From positions 1,488,001-1,552,000 of the forward strand of contig NZ_JBHSWH010000001.1 of assembly GCF_042661025.1 (NCBI RefSeq): a DNA stretch of 64,000 bases. The letters run 5' to 3'. This stretch comes from Flexivirga alba (GTDB taxonomy: Bacteria; Actinomycetota; Actinomycetes; Actinomycetales; Dermatophilaceae). Positions 55,185 through 64,000 of this stretch are shown here, one piece after another; the first letter of the stretch is position 1, and each line of letters opens with the position of its first letter. The notes under the pieces are model-generated. The model did not search any database and was not told the origin of the DNA. It saw only the letters and a list, made by a program, of their open reading frames with translations. The position numbers and the translations under genes were made by a program.

Positions 55185-55595
55185 CTACTCGAAGGTGGGC
55201 GCAGTCTCGGCCGTCATGAGGGGACGCAGCTCCAGCCACTCTCCGATCGGCTTGCCATCCTTGCCGGGTGCGGCAGAAAGCTCGCCGGCGAGCTCGATCG
55301 CGCGCTCCTCGGACTCGACGTCGATGATCATCCAGCCGGCGATGAGGTCCTTCGTCTCGGCGAACGGACCATCGGTCACCGGCGGCTTGCCCTCTCCGTC
55401 ATACCGGACCCACATCCCGGTCTGGGCCAATGCGTGCTCGTCGACCAGCTGTCCGGCAGCCTCGAGCCGGTCCGCGAAATCGCTCATGTACTTGACGTGC
55501 GCGTCGAACTCGTCGCGGGTCCACTTGTCCATCGGCACGTCGTGTGTGCCCTTGGGTGCGCCGCGGTAGTGCTTCAACATCAGGTACTTCGGCAT
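55185..55595 (-). CDS. YCII-related (DGPF) protein
   Basis: The 136-residue protein has the YCII fold with KYLMLKHYRGAP at the start and the DGPF motif (VTDGPFAETKDLIAGWMIIDVES), then a Glu/Ala-rich end. It is encoded directly upstream of the ECF42 sigma factor and is presumed to modulate it or form part of its output. GAAGGGAA lies a few bases before the ATG. Its fold resembles small enzymes such as muconolactone isomerase, but catalysis is unproven. Confidence 0.9.
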   Translation of the reverse strand: MPKYLMLKHYRGAPKGTHDVPMDKWTRDEFDAHVKYMSDFADRLEAAGQLVDEHALAQTGMWVRYDGEGKPPVTDGPFAETKDLIAGWMIIDVESEERAIELAGELSAAPGKDGKPIGEWLELRPLMTAETAPTFE

Positions 55596-55701
55596 GGTGG
55601 TTCCCTTCGTTGGTGCGAACCATTGTGGTCGCAGATATCCAGGGGACGGAGCTGAAGTCACCATCTCGACATCCCGGGAAGAATTTCTTGTCGTGCGCTG
55701 G

Positions 55702-56238
55702 TCAGACGAGATCCAGATGCGCCGCGAGCCGCAGCACTTCGGCGCCGGTGGGATCTGTGGAGTGCGCCATCCAGTCGATCGCTTCGATGACCGGGAGATG
55801 GTGGACTGCAGTGATCTGCTCTGCTCCATCGACGTCGGTCGGTGGAGGACCGATGACCTCGGTTGGAACGACCGCGAAGACCCACCACATCGTCGGGTGC
55901 GGCACGTGCGCCAGGTATGGCGTGGCGTTGCGGCTGTGCGCGACGTGGCTGAAGAAGACGTTCATCGGACCGGCTGGCTTCGACCCTGCTTCTTCGTGAA
56001 GCTCTCTGCCGGCAGCGGATTCGAGGCTCTCGCCCGGCTCGAGACGGCCGCCGGGCAGGAATCGCCAGCCCTCGACCGACTCGCAGGCCGTCACGACACC
56101 GGGCGCGGGAGTCGCGACCAGATGAATGCGGTGCACCAGCTCGGGTGGCGGGTCGTCGAAGGTTCCGACGATGTCGGCGTTCGCGTATTCGACATACGAC
56201 GTGTCGAAGAGTGCTTCGAACCCCGGTGGCCTCTCCAT
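55702..56238 (-). CDS. Nudix hydrolase
   Basis: The 178-residue protein has a full Nudix box, LPGGRLEPGESLESAAGRELHEEAGSK (about residues 61-87), with REL-EE metal ligands, and a central beta region VHRIHLVATPAPGVV. It begins MERPPGFEALFDTSYVEYANADIVG. The substrate is unknown. A TAGCGT box lies seven bases before the ATG, so the mRNA is probably leaderless. It is not cotranscribed with the DUF222-HNH gene, whose stop is 24 bases upstream on the same strand. Confidence 0.85.
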   Translation of the reverse strand: MERPPGFEALFDTSYVEYANADIVGTFDDPPPELVHRIHLVATPAPGVVTACESVEGWRFLPGGRLEPGESLESAAGRELHEEAGSKPAGPMNVFFSHVAHSRNATPYLAHVPHPTMWWVFAVVPTEVIGPPPTDVDGAEQITAVHHLPVIEAIDWMAHSTDPTGAEVLRLAAHLDLV

Positions 56239-56261
56239 CGACCTGACGCTAGCAAGCGCGG

Positions 56262-57905
56262 TCAGTCGGCAGGCCTGGTGAGGTACGTGCGTCCGGACGG
56301 GCTCGTCCAGTTGCACACACCATCGGGTGTCATCGACACCCGCCATCCGGCCTCGTGCTTGGCGCGGTGGTGATGCTTGCAGAGGCAGTGCAGGTTGGCC
56401 GGTTTGGTCTCACCGAGCGGCCACGGAAGCACATGGTCCAACTCGCAGTTGACGGCGGGCATGGTGCACCCAGGAAACCGGCAGTGCTGGTCGCGAGTCG
56501 TCACCATCCGACGGATCGCGGCCGTAGGTCGGTAGTTGCGCGTCATGGTCTCGATCACCGTGCCTGTGCAAGCGTCGGTCAGCGCGCGGGTCACGCTGGT
56601 GCCGACGGCTCTGGCGAGCTGCGCAACCTCGGCGGCGGGTATGACGCCGACGCCCGGCACGATGACGTCTTCGAATGGGCCGTCAGGTGTAGCGGTGCAA
56701 GGCCGGGGGACGGATGGGGATGACTGAGCCGGCGGGGTCTTGACTGCCGTCGCCGCGCCCGCTCGGGTCGCCGAATGCTGTCTCCTTGCCTCGGAAAGCA
56801 TTTGGTTCCAGTCGATCTCGGCATACAGCTCGTCGTGATCGTCCAGGTCGCCAGGGCGCTCGGCTTCACGCAGCGACGAGGTATCGAACGGCGTGACTCC
56901 CGCCTCGGTCGGGTTCTCGCCCAATATGTCGTCCAGCAGCGCCCGAAGCTCATCGTCGATCGGATCGCTCGTGCTGCTCATATTTTCAGAGGTGGCCTTG
57001 TCTTCACCGAACGTGCCTGTGGGAGCGGGTGTTTCGCAACCGACAGGCCGCACTGGCAGATGAAACACGATCGTGGTGTCCACATGGACATTGCGCAGTA
57101 GTAGGTCGATGAAGGCATCGGCCCGGCATTCGGCGAGGGTCTTGCCGGTCGTGTCGTCGGCATGCAGTTGGCGGGCGTGTTCATCAATGGCCCGCTGTGC
57201 CGCTGCGATGTCCCCGGTGGGCAAGATCGCGACCATCTCGGCAAGGCCGGGCTCGTGGTGCGGCCGGGCGAAGACGCCGATGTGGTTGCGACGTCTGCGT
57301 TTTGCCGCTGGCTCGACAGAGGTGGGCTCGATATCCGCAAGCAGTTTCGGCACCCGCCGACGAAGCTGCGTGGTGGTGAGCCCGGCAATGTCATGGTCGA
57401 GCAAGGCGCGCTCGACCGCACGCTTCGTCTTCCTCGTCGTGCCAGCAAGCATGTCGGTGACGACGCCGATCTTGGTCGGGTCCACCGTGCCGGCGCCTGC
57501 CTCAGTGAGGAGTCGCGGTGCTTGCGTCACTGCATCGAGGGCGTGCTCGATGCGTGTGCTGACCTGCCGTGGGCCGAGCCCCAGCAGGGGCGCAATCTCT
57601 GTGTCGATCCACTGCTCGGCGAATCCGAGGTGATGCCGAATCATCCTGGTGTCAGCGATTGTCGGGTCGAAGACTTCTTCGTGACTGGCGGCCTGCGCGA
57701 TGCGCACAGCCTGGGTTGCAAGCGCGGAGTTGGCGACGCGCTGGGTGGCTGCCACTTGCTCCAGTAGCTGGTCCTTCGTCAACGGATCGGCGTCTGTGCG
57801 GGCACTCTCGAAGGCCAGTGACGCCAGCTTCAAGGCGGCAGACAGTAGGTCGGAGCTGCTCGCGCGCGTCAGCTCATCCGCGGCGGGAAGGAGCTGATTC
57901 GTCAT
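56262..57905 (-). CDS. DUF222/HNH endonuclease domain protein (13E12-type)
   Basis: The 547-residue protein has a helical DUF222 region (about residues 1-330, including LLTEAGAGTVDPTKIGVVTDML) and a C-terminal HNH motif: RDQHCRFPGCTMPAVNCELDHVLPWPLGETKPANLHCLCKHHHRAKHEAGW, with the Cys, His and Asn of a zinc-bound nuclease centre. The middle (about 330-440) is Pro/Ser-rich and low complexity. Such genes are multi-copy in actinobacteria; function is unclear, possibly mobile or defence-linked. A TACATT box lies six bases before the ATG at 57905; a GTG two codons upstream is less likely. Confidence 0.88.
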   Translation of the reverse strand: MTNQLLPAADELTRASSSDLLSAALKLASLAFESARTDADPLTKDQLLEQVAATQRVANSALATQAVRIAQAASHEEVFDPTIADTRMIRHHLGFAEQWIDTEIAPLLGLGPRQVSTRIEHALDAVTQAPRLLTEAGAGTVDPTKIGVVTDMLAGTTRKTKRAVERALLDHDIAGLTTTQLRRRVPKLLADIEPTSVEPAAKRRRRNHIGVFARPHHEPGLAEMVAILPTGDIAAAQRAIDEHARQLHADDTTGKTLAECRADAFIDLLLRNVHVDTTIVFHLPVRPVGCETPAPTGTFGEDKATSENMSSTSDPIDDELRALLDDILGENPTEAGVTPFDTSSLREAERPGDLDDHDELYAEIDWNQMLSEARRQHSATRAGAATAVKTPPAQSSPSVPRPCTATPDGPFEDVIVPGVGVIPAAEVAQLARAVGTSVTRALTDACTGTVIETMTRNYRPTAAIRRMVTTRDQHCRFPGCTMPAVNCELDHVLPWPLGETKPANLHCLCKHHHRAKHEAGWRVSMTPDGVCNWTSPSGRTYLTRPAD

Positions 57906-57999
57906 ACCCACAATGTAATTGTGTTCGATGCGGGTTGGAAGGGCTTAAGTCACCAATCTTGTTCGCTGTCAGCGGAATTCGGTGGTTTAACCCCGCTTC

Positions 58000-58452
58000 T
58001 CACGGCTGCAGGGCGGAGCGGCGCAAGAGTTCCTCCACCTCGTCAGCGAGGTCGCTCACAGCCCGCCGTCCGTCGAGCTCAACCGTCGCGCTTGCGCGGA
58101 GCAACGGCTCGACCGTCTCGACATACTCAGCGATCTCGGCTCGTTCCGCTTCGGACCGTCCGTACGGATTGTTGGTGCGTATGGCGACTCGCTCGAGCAG
58201 CACGTCGAGGGGAGCGCTCAGCAGGACAACATGGTCGAAAGCAAAGTCCCCTTGGTTTCGAACCGTCCCGGAGACCGCGACCGTGTCATGAGTCGCGAGC
58301 AGGTCCGCCATGCGAGGTGCGTCCCACAGCGCACCGGGCAACTCCCAACCGTCGTAATCCGTGTCGACAGTGGGGTATCCGCGCCGTGCCAACTCCTGCA
58401 GGAGGGTTGTCTTCCCCGCGCCGGACATCCCGGTGATCAGAACGCGTGCCAT
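58000..58452 (-). CDS. P-loop small-molecule kinase/AAA family protein
   Basis: The 150-residue protein has the Walker A loop MARVLITGMSGAGKTTLLQEL (GMSGAGKTT, residues 8-16), then a short Asp-rich segment TDYDGWELPG and an LID-like Arg stretch (ERVAIRTNNPYGRSEAERAEI). This is the pattern of shikimate or adenylate-kinase-like phosphotransferases of unknown substrate. It lies three bases after the SnoaL-like gene on the same strand, so the two are cotranscribed. Confidence 0.8.
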   Translation of the reverse strand: MARVLITGMSGAGKTTLLQELARRGYPTVDTDYDGWELPGALWDAPRMADLLATHDTVAVSGTVRNQGDFAFDHVVLLSAPLDVLLERVAIRTNNPYGRSEAERAEIAEYVETVEPLLRASATVELDGRRAVSDLADEVEELLRRSALQP

Positions 58453-58455
58453 CGC

Positions 58456-58848
58456 TCAGCCTGCGGTCGCCTCGGCCACGATCCGATCGAACTGCGCACC
58501 CATCGCCTCGGCCAGCGCGTTCGCGCCCGACAACGGGCGCACCATGACGGCGAAGTCGTCAGTCAGGCCATCGTCGTTGACGTGCAAGAAGTCGCAGCCG
58601 TTGATGAGCGTGCCAGCTATCGAGGCTTCGAAGACGAGTGCGTGATCCCGACCATCGGGCGAACGAATCTCGCGCACGTAGTGGAAGTCCTCGAAGACTC
58701 GCATGACTGCCCGCAGGATTGCCGCGGTGATTGCCTTCCCGTCATACGGCTTGAAGGCGACCGGGCTGGTGAACCGCACGTCGTCCGCCAACAAGGCTTC
58801 GATCGCCTGGTGGTCGCCCGCTTCGACTGCGTCCTGGAAGTTGCGCAT
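58456..58848 (-). CDS. SnoaL-like (NTF2 fold) protein
   Basis: The 130-residue protein begins MRNFQDAVEAGDHQAIEALLADDVRFTSPVAF, the typical first helices and strand of NTF2-like proteins of the SnoaL type, and has FLHVNDDGLTDDFAVMVRP in the sheet. Family members are isomerases, hydratases or ligand-binding proteins; the role here is unknown. GGAGATCC lies just before the ATG, and the longer frame starting at 58875 adds only a poor leader. The P-loop kinase follows. Confidence 0.82.
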   Translation of the reverse strand: MRNFQDAVEAGDHQAIEALLADDVRFTSPVAFKPYDGKAITAAILRAVMRVFEDFHYVREIRSPDGRDHALVFEASIAGTLINGCDFLHVNDDGLTDDFAVMVRPLSGANALAEAMGAQFDRIVAEATAG

Positions 58849-58922
58849 CGGATCTCCTCGTCGGTCGGTTTTCACGACAGTACGTCACGCGCGGCACGGT
58901 TACTCTTCGGTAGGGTCCGTCT

Positions 58923-60256
58923 ATGGCTCACCCGACCGCACCCCGATGGCGCAGACCGCCCAGGCTCCGCGATGGCGGATTCGCCAACTGGGCACGCACT
59001 GAGCGCTCTGTTCCGGATAGCTGGCTGATGCCGACCACCGAGGACGACGTCGCATCGCTCGTGCAACGGGCGCGCGCCGGCGGCCGGCGGGTGCGCTGTG
59101 TCGGCGCGGGTCACTCCTTCAACGCCATCGCGGCGCCGACCGACATCGCCGTCTCGCTCGACAACCTCCGGGGGATCGTCGCGTATGACGACACCACGGT
59201 GACCGTCCTTGCGGGCACCCGGCTGCGTGACCTGAGTGTGGCACTCGCAGCGCGGGGCTGGCCTTGCCGATCCTCGGGTCGATCGCGGACCAATCCGTAG
59301 CCGGCGCAATCGCAACCGGCACCCACGGCTCAAGCCTGACGCATCCGAATCTCTCGGGCCTGGTGCGCGGCGTACGGCTGGTCGACGGCACCGGCGCGGT
59401 GCTCGATCTCGACGAAGGAGACGCCCTGCTCGACGCAGCACGGGTCCACCTCGGCGCGCTCGGCATCATCACGCGCGTCCGCATCCAGGTGGTCCCTGCG
59501 TTCAGCTTGCGCGAGCACATCGAGTGGCTGCCGGTCGGTGAGGTCGCGGCGGCACTCCCCGAGATCAGCTCGAGCGCGGAATACACCAAGGTCTGGTGGA
59601 TGCCGCACACGCCCAAGGCCCTGGTCTTTCGATGCGAGCGTGTGCCCGCCCCACGCAACCTGCTGGCTGTGCACGCCGATCGCTTCGTTGACGAGAAGAT
59701 CCTGCATCGGACCCTGCTGCCGGCGATTTTTGCGACGCAGCGCTGGCGGTCCGGGTGGGTGCCGATGTTCAACCGCACCGCCGGCCGAACCCTCAAGAAG
59801 GCCAGTCGGATCGGGCCGAGTCCCCTGATCTTCTCGACGCCGATGCCGGCTCGGCATACCGAGACCGAAGCGTCCGTCCCGCTGTCCAGCGGCGGTGCTG
59901 CGTTCGACGCAGCACGGCAGGTCGTCGACGACGCGGCCGTGCACGTCAACTTCATCACCGAGCTGCGTTTCGTCAAGGGTGACTCCGGCTGGTTGAGCCC
60001 GGCGTATGGCGGCGATGTCGTCCAACTCGGTGCATACACAGCGGTTTTGGGCCATCGCGACCGCTACTTCGAGGAGTTCTGGCGTCGGATGCGCGAGCTG
60101 GGTGCCCGCCCGCACTGGGGCAAGGAGCTGGACCACGTAGCGGACGAATTGCGCACTCTTTACCCGCGATTCGACGACTTCACCGATGCTCGCGCACAGC
60201 TGGACCCGGACCGGATGTTCACCAACCCGTTCCTCGACAAGGTCCTGGGCTCCTAG
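58923..60256 (+). pseudogene. FAD-linked sugar-lactone oxidase (D-arabinono-1,4-lactone oxidase type), frameshifted
   Basis: Two frames together give a 444-residue oxidase. The first half has the FAD domain (PTTEDDVASLVQRARAGGRRVRCVGAGHSFNAIA). The second has GSIADQSVAGAIATGTHGSS and the C-terminal substrate domain with HWGKELDH, the conserved HWxK of aldonolactone oxidases. The break is at CGCGGGGCTGG (near 59258): one extra C restores LAARGLALPILGSIADQS. It should oxidise an aldono-lactone with oxygen. TAGGGT lies six bases before the ATG, fitting a leaderless mRNA. Confidence 0.88.
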
Positions 60257-60266
60257 TGCGGTGCGT

Positions 60267-60311
60267 GCAAAGTTGTTGGACAGTCGCTTCGCGCCTGACC
60301 AGCAACTTTGC
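60267..60311. terminator. Bidirectional terminator hairpin
   Basis: A 13-bp stem (60267-60279 with 60299-60311, one G-T pair) starting GCAAAGTTG/CAACTTTGC lies between the convergent lactone oxidase and Lrp genes. Confidence 0.7.
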
Positions 60312-60354
60312 CCACATCCGCACCTGCTCTATTTCTGACTCACTGCACTAGACG

Positions 60355-60849
60355 TCACTCCGGCAACGGCAGGGGTCGCGGTGGCACCGGTTGTGAAACC
60401 ACGATCGACGTCGTCGTCTGGCCATAGAGCAGGAACTCGTCGAGCACCGACTCCAGTGCGGGCACCGTCGCCGCATGCAGTCGTATGACGACGCAGTCCT
60501 CGCCGGTGATCCGGTCACAAGCGGTGACCTGCGGGTGATTTCGTGCGGCTTTCATCAGACCCGGCAACTGGCCCGGGCCCGGCCGCACGCGCACCAGGCC
60601 GGTGACCCGTAGGCCGATGGCTGCCGGGTCGACCGTCAGGTGGAACCCGGTGATGATCCCGACCTCCTCCATGCGCCGGACCCGCGCTGTGACCGCGGGA
60701 GCCGACATCCCGACCGTGCGAGCGAGTGCCGACATGGAGAGCCGGGGATCAGCCTGCAGAACCGCCAGCAGCCGCAAGTTCACCTGGTCGAGCTCGGGAT
60801 GTCGGGGGCCGAAGGCAGAAGCAGGCGATTTCGTGGATTTCGAAGGCAT
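60355..60849 (-). CDS. Lrp/AsnC family regulator
   Basis: The 164-residue regulator has an N-terminal helix-turn-helix (LDQVNLRLLAVLQADPRLSMSALARTVGMSAPAVTARVRRMEEVGIITGF, residues 20-70) and the RAM effector domain (LVRVRPGPGQLPGLMKAARNHPQVTACDRITGEDCVVIRLHA). It probably senses an amino acid. It is divergent from an EamA/RhtA-type exporter, with a 7-bp inverted repeat between them, so it likely controls that exporter. Confidence 0.9.
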   Translation of the reverse strand: MPSKSTKSPASAFGPRHPELDQVNLRLLAVLQADPRLSMSALARTVGMSAPAVTARVRRMEEVGIITGFHLTVDPAAIGLRVTGLVRVRPGPGQLPGLMKAARNHPQVTACDRITGEDCVVIRLHAATVPALESVLDEFLLYGQTTTSIVVSQPVPPRPLPLPE

Positions 60850-60874
60850 CTACTCATCACACCGATCGTTTGGA

Positions 60875-60903
60875 CATTCCATCACGTGAGTCTCCTTGGA
60901 ATG
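60875..60903. promoter_or_regulatory. Inverted repeat between Lrp and EamA genes
   Basis: CATTCCA (60875-60881) and TGGAATG (60897-60903), 15 bases apart, lie in the divergent promoter region, as expected of an Lrp-type binding site. Confidence 0.45.
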
Positions 60904-60936
60904 CTAATACCGCAGCCATCAGGAAGGAGCCCACAT

Positions 60937-61847
60937 TTGACCTCCGCGACGACCACCGGTCCCAATCACCGCCTACTCTCCCGCGTTGTCGGCTCCACGC
61001 CACCCGCGGCGTTCATCGCCTCGAGCGCCGTGTTCCACTACCTCGGACCGTCCATGGCGGTCCTGCTCTTCGCGCACATCAGCGTGCTTGGTGTCGCGTG
61101 GCTGCGGATCGCGACTGCCGCAGTGGTGTTCCTCGTATGGCGACGACCGCTCCGGACCATCCGGCGCGCGACATCCGAGCAGCGCCGGGTGATGCTGGCG
61201 CTCGGTGTGATCCTGGCGGCGATGAACTGCGTGTTCTACCTCGCGACCGACCGGCTCCCGCTGTCGACTGTTGGTGCGATCGAATTCCTCGGAGTGATCG
61301 CACTGGCAGCACTGGGCACACGCAGCCTGCGCAATCTGACCGCGCTTGGCCTGGCAGTGGCCGGCGTCGCCATACTCACCGATGTCCGGTGGGAGAGCGA
61401 GCCGTGGGGCTTCGCCTTCGCGTTCGCCAATTGTTCCGGCTTCATGGTCTACGTGATGCTCGGGCACCGCGTCGCGACGAGTGGCTCAGCGAGTGACGGC
61501 ACGCCCGGGCTCTCGGGCATCGACCAGCTCGCGGTCGCGATGGTCGTTGCAGCGGTTGTCGTCACACCTGTCGGAATCGCCGATGCGGCAACGGCTTTCG
61601 CGCACCCGACCTGGCTGATCTGGGAGCCGGCGTGGGGGTCTGCTCGTCGGTCATCCCGTATGTCACCGACCAGCTCGCGATGGCTCGACTGCCGCGCGCC
61701 ACGTTCGCGTTCTTGTTGTGCCTGCTGCCGGCATCGGCCACCGTCATCGGGCTCGTCGTGCTGCATCAGGTGCCCGGTTGGCGCGACCTCGTCGGCGTCG
61801 GCGCAGTCGCCGCCGCGCTGGCACTCCGCCGCGAGGTTCGCAGCTGA
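60937..61847 (+). pseudogene. EamA/DMT family exporter (RhtA-like), frameshifted
   Basis: Two frames together give about 303 residues with ten membrane helices in two EamA halves. The first half runs from PPAAFIASSAVFHYLGPSMAVLLFAHISVLGVAWLR; the second half ends SSVIPYVTDQLAMARLPRATFAFLLCLLPASATVIGLVVLHQ, typical of RhtA threonine/homoserine exporters. The break is at GGG 61622-61624; one more G restores LIWGAGVGVCSSVIP. TTG at 60937 follows GGAAGGAG by eight bases. An Lrp regulator gene is divergent. Confidence 0.87.
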
Positions 61848-61868
61848 AGCGCCGGAAAGGCAACGGGC

Positions 61869-63121
61869 TCAGTCGATCCGGTCGACCAGCTGGTCTCGGC
61901 GGCGAGTGAGGTACGCGCGCTCCGCGGGGTTGCCGGCAAGTTCGATCGCCCGGTCGTATGCCGCTCGCGAGTCGCTACTCCGGCCGAGCCGCCGCAACAG
62001 ATCCGCGCGTGCGGCGTGGAATGCGTGGTAACCGTCGAGGGATTCGGCGAGCCGATCGATCTCGCCCAGTGCAAGGTCAGGCCCGTCCATTTCGGCGAGC
62101 GCCACGGCCCGGTTGAGGCGTACGACGGGTGAGGGATCGAGCTTCGCCATACGGTCGTAGAGGGTGACGATCTGCGACCAGTCCGTGTCGCGTGCGGCTG
62201 GCGCGTAGGTGTGCACCGCGTTGATCGCGGCCAGCAATTGGTAACGGCCCGGGGCTCCCCGCCCGCCGCGACAACGGCCAGTCGCTCGCGGACCAATGCG
62301 TGGCCCTCGGCGATCAGCTCGCGATCCCACGCGCCACGGTCCTGCTCGTCCAGCGTGACGAGTTCACCGGTCCGGGAGACTCGTGCGGCGCGCCTGGCGT
62401 CGGTGAGCAGCATCAACGCGAGAAGGCCTGCCACCTCGCCGTTTTCGGGTTGCAGCACGCGCAGCAGCCGACCCAGCCGGATTGCCTCGTCGGTCAGGTC
62501 GGCGCGCACCGGGTCGTCACCGCCAGTGGCCAGGTAGCCCTCGTTGAAGACGAGGTAGACGACGGCGAGCACACCGGCCAGTCGCTCCTGTATGTCGGCC
62601 GCAGACGGCACCCGATAGGGGATGTGTGCCGCCTTGATCTTCGCCTTGGCACGCGTGATCCGCTGCGCCATGGTCGTCTCCTGCACGAGGAACGCGGCCG
62701 CGATCTCGGCGACCGTCAACCCGCCGAGCATCCGCAAGGTCAGCGCCACGCGGGCCTCCATCGCGAGTGCCGGGTGGCAGCAGGTGAAGACGAGCCGGAG
62801 CCGGTCGTCCTCGACCGGGCCTGTTGGTGCAGAAGGCGTTTCGTCGATCATCAGCTGAGCCTCTTCGTGCTTGGCGCCGCGTCGCGACTCCCGTCTCAGC
62901 CGGTCGATCGCCTTGCGCGTGGCAGTGGTGGTGAGCCATCCACCGGGGTTGGGAGGTATGCCGTCACGTGGCCACCGTTCGACGGCTGCGACGAACGCTT
63001 CCGCCGCGGACTCCTCGGCGATGTCGAGATCACCGAAGCGTCGTGTCAGGCCGGCGACCACCCGTGCCCACTCTTCGTGGTGGGCACGGGTGATGGCCTG
63101 GTCGACGGAGCCGTCGGTCAC
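61869..63121 (-). pseudogene. ECF42-type sigma factor (second copy), frameshifted
   Basis: Two frames together give a 417-residue ECF42 factor. The first has the sigma regions (DIAEESAAEAFVAAVERWPRDG, LRMLGGLTVAEIAAAFLVQETTMAQRITRAKAKIK) and VYLVFNEGYLAT. The second has the C-terminal repeats with INAVHTYAPAARDTDWSQIVTLYDRM and VRLNRAVALAEMDGP. The break is at CCCC 62257-62260; one more base restores VVAAGGAPGRYQLLAAINAVH. GTG at 63121 overlaps the stop of the YCII gene upstream, so translation is coupled. Confidence 0.9.
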
Positions 63122-63504
63122 GACTCGAGCAGTGCCTTGAAGGACTCTTCGGTCTGGAAAGGGCGCACTTCGATCTTCCCGCGGCACGCTTTGGACCCCT
63201 CCGCAGCGAGGGCGAGGGCCTCGTCGAGATCCGCTGCCTCGATGACCCAGAAGCCGCCGAGTTGCTCCTTGGCCTCCAGGTAGGGGCCGTCCGTGATGAT
63301 CGTCTTGTCGCCCCGGCCGTCGACGGTGGTCGCCGTCGTCGCCGCTTCGAGCCCGTCGGCGAAGACGAAATGCCCTTCTCTCTCGAGCTTTTCGTTGAAC
63401 GCGCCGGTGTCGGCGAACGACTGGAGCATCGCTTCCTTGCTCGGGTAGTCGCCGAATTCGCTGCGTTCCGCGGCTCCGAAGACCGACATCATGTATCTGG
63501 GCAT
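63118..63504 (-). CDS. YCII-related (DGPF) protein
   Basis: The 128-residue protein starts MPRYMMSVFGAAERSEFGDY and has the variant motif TDGPYLEAKEQLGGFWVIEAADLDEAL. It lies between another YCII gene (one base upstream) and the ECF42 sigma gene, which it overlaps by four bases. The trio forms one operon. Confidence 0.9.
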   Translation of the reverse strand: MPRYMMSVFGAAERSEFGDYPSKEAMLQSFADTGAFNEKLEREGHFVFADGLEAATTATTVDGRGDKTIITDGPYLEAKEQLGGFWVIEAADLDEALALAAEGSKACRGKIEVRPFQTEESFKALLES

Positions 63505-63505
63505 G

Positions 63506-63883
63506 TCATTCGCTCTCTTCCAGTTGCAGAATGTGCTCTCTCCCGGGGAAACGGTGCACCTCTTGCGGCCACTCCAGTGCGACCGCGAGTCGCCCCGCCC
63601 AGTAGCGCGCAGCCTCATCGTCGTCGACCTCGACGACGCAGAAGCCGCCCAGATGTTCCTTGGTCTCGACATACGGGCCGTCGGTGAAGACCGGTTTCCC
63701 GTCCTTCGCCGTCGCACTGAATAGCACGGACTCAGCGCCGATGCCACCGTCGGTGAAGACGAAGACTCCGGCCTTCTGCATGTCGGTGATCACGACCTGG
63801 GAGGCGTCTGCTTTCGCCCGCAGCTCCTCCAAGGTGTGCTCTTGCACCCACTCATCGTTGAACGCGATCAGATACTGGGGCAC
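63506..63883 (-). CDS. YCII-related (DGPF) protein
   Basis: The 125-residue protein starts PQYLIAFNDEWVQEHTLEELR and has the motif FTDGPYVETKEHLGGFCVVEVDDDEAARYW. It is the first gene of the second ECF42 module. GTG at 63883 is preceded by GAGGAG. The two YCII genes of this module are only weakly alike, so they may be partners of a heterodimer or act on different ligands. Confidence 0.9.
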   Translation of the reverse strand: MPQYLIAFNDEWVQEHTLEELRAKADASQVVITDMQKAGVFVFTDGGIGAESVLFSATAKDGKPVFTDGPYVETKEHLGGFCVVEVDDDEAARYWAGRLAVALEWPQEVHRFPGREHILQLEESE

Positions 63884-64000
63884 TGACGTCTCCTCTCAGG
63901 TCGGCCGGGGCCGGGGAGCCTCGAACCGGACGGCCCGGGTGGCCGTCATACCAACTCCACGAACGTGTGAACCCGAATACGACACCTTCCGCAGAAGAAT

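Noticed and set aside
56262..57905. DUF222-HNH gene as a mobile element
   Set aside because: The gene type is multi-copy in actinobacteria, but no terminal repeats or target duplication are visible here.
63884..64000. Gene at the right edge
   Set aside because: The 117 bases left hold no frame with a recognisable start or family; probably the promoter region of the YCII operon.

Overview
The window is high-GC, gene-dense chromosomal DNA of an actinobacterium, probably in or near the Micrococcales. That placement is an inference: it rests on codon use, on WXG100-, EtfD-, TIGR03084-, SPW- and DUF222-type genes, and on many genes that start directly after a TANNNT -10 box with no room for a leader. 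No plasmid, prophage, IS transposase or CRISPR array is visible.

Layout. 1-1173: start of a WXG100-type (type VII secretion-like) operon that leaves the window. 1483-5445: a TDT-family exporter, then a polar amino-acid ABC transporter. 5565-7847: a membrane Fe-S oxidoreductase of the EtfD type. 8037-9611: cysK-cysE, the two-step cysteine pathway. 9663-13614: an APH-like kinase, an SDR, a palindrome-rich intergenic block, DUF2087, SPW, HU and YtxH-like genes. 13776: tRNA-Ser(UGA), followed by a 15-bp copy of its own 3' end. 14074: glutaminase. 15027-27579: an L-rhamnose regulon (LacI repressor, RhaTPQS-like ABC importer, mutarotase, two isomerases, aldolase/dehydrogenase fusion, kinase). 27576-38405: an acyl-CoA catabolic regulon resembling acyclic-terpene (atu) or branched-acid clusters, with a TetR gene and two near-identical divergent promoters. 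38573-46800: housekeeping genes (Nudix, tRNA-Arg, SMP-30, peptide deformylase, bPH2 protein, Rsm22-like methyltransferase, ArsR-MFS, upp, tadA, MazG-like). 46832-53927: a methyltransferase and a convergent pair of secreted enzymes, a PNGase A-like amidase and a GH92 mannosidase, suggesting use of N-glycans. 54042-63883: two ECF42-type sigma factor / YCII modules bracketing a Nudix enzyme, a DUF222-HNH protein, a P-loop kinase, a SnoaL-like protein, a sugar-lactone oxidase and a divergent Lrp/EamA pair.

Two points matter to any user. First, seven genes (rhamnose aldolase/dehydrogenase, acyl-CoA synthetase, carboxylase alpha, def, lactone oxidase, EamA, second ECF42 sigma) are each broken by the apparent loss of one G or C. 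Most of the losses lie in or beside short G/C runs, and one of the genes (def) is normally essential. This looks more like sequence error than gene decay. Second, the rhamnulokinase gene is broken differently, by about 128 bp of extra hairpin-rich DNA.

The most promising biology is the PNGase A-like/GH92 pair, the duplicated divergent operator of the acyl-CoA regulon, the att-like duplication at tRNA-Ser, and the families of intergenic hairpins.
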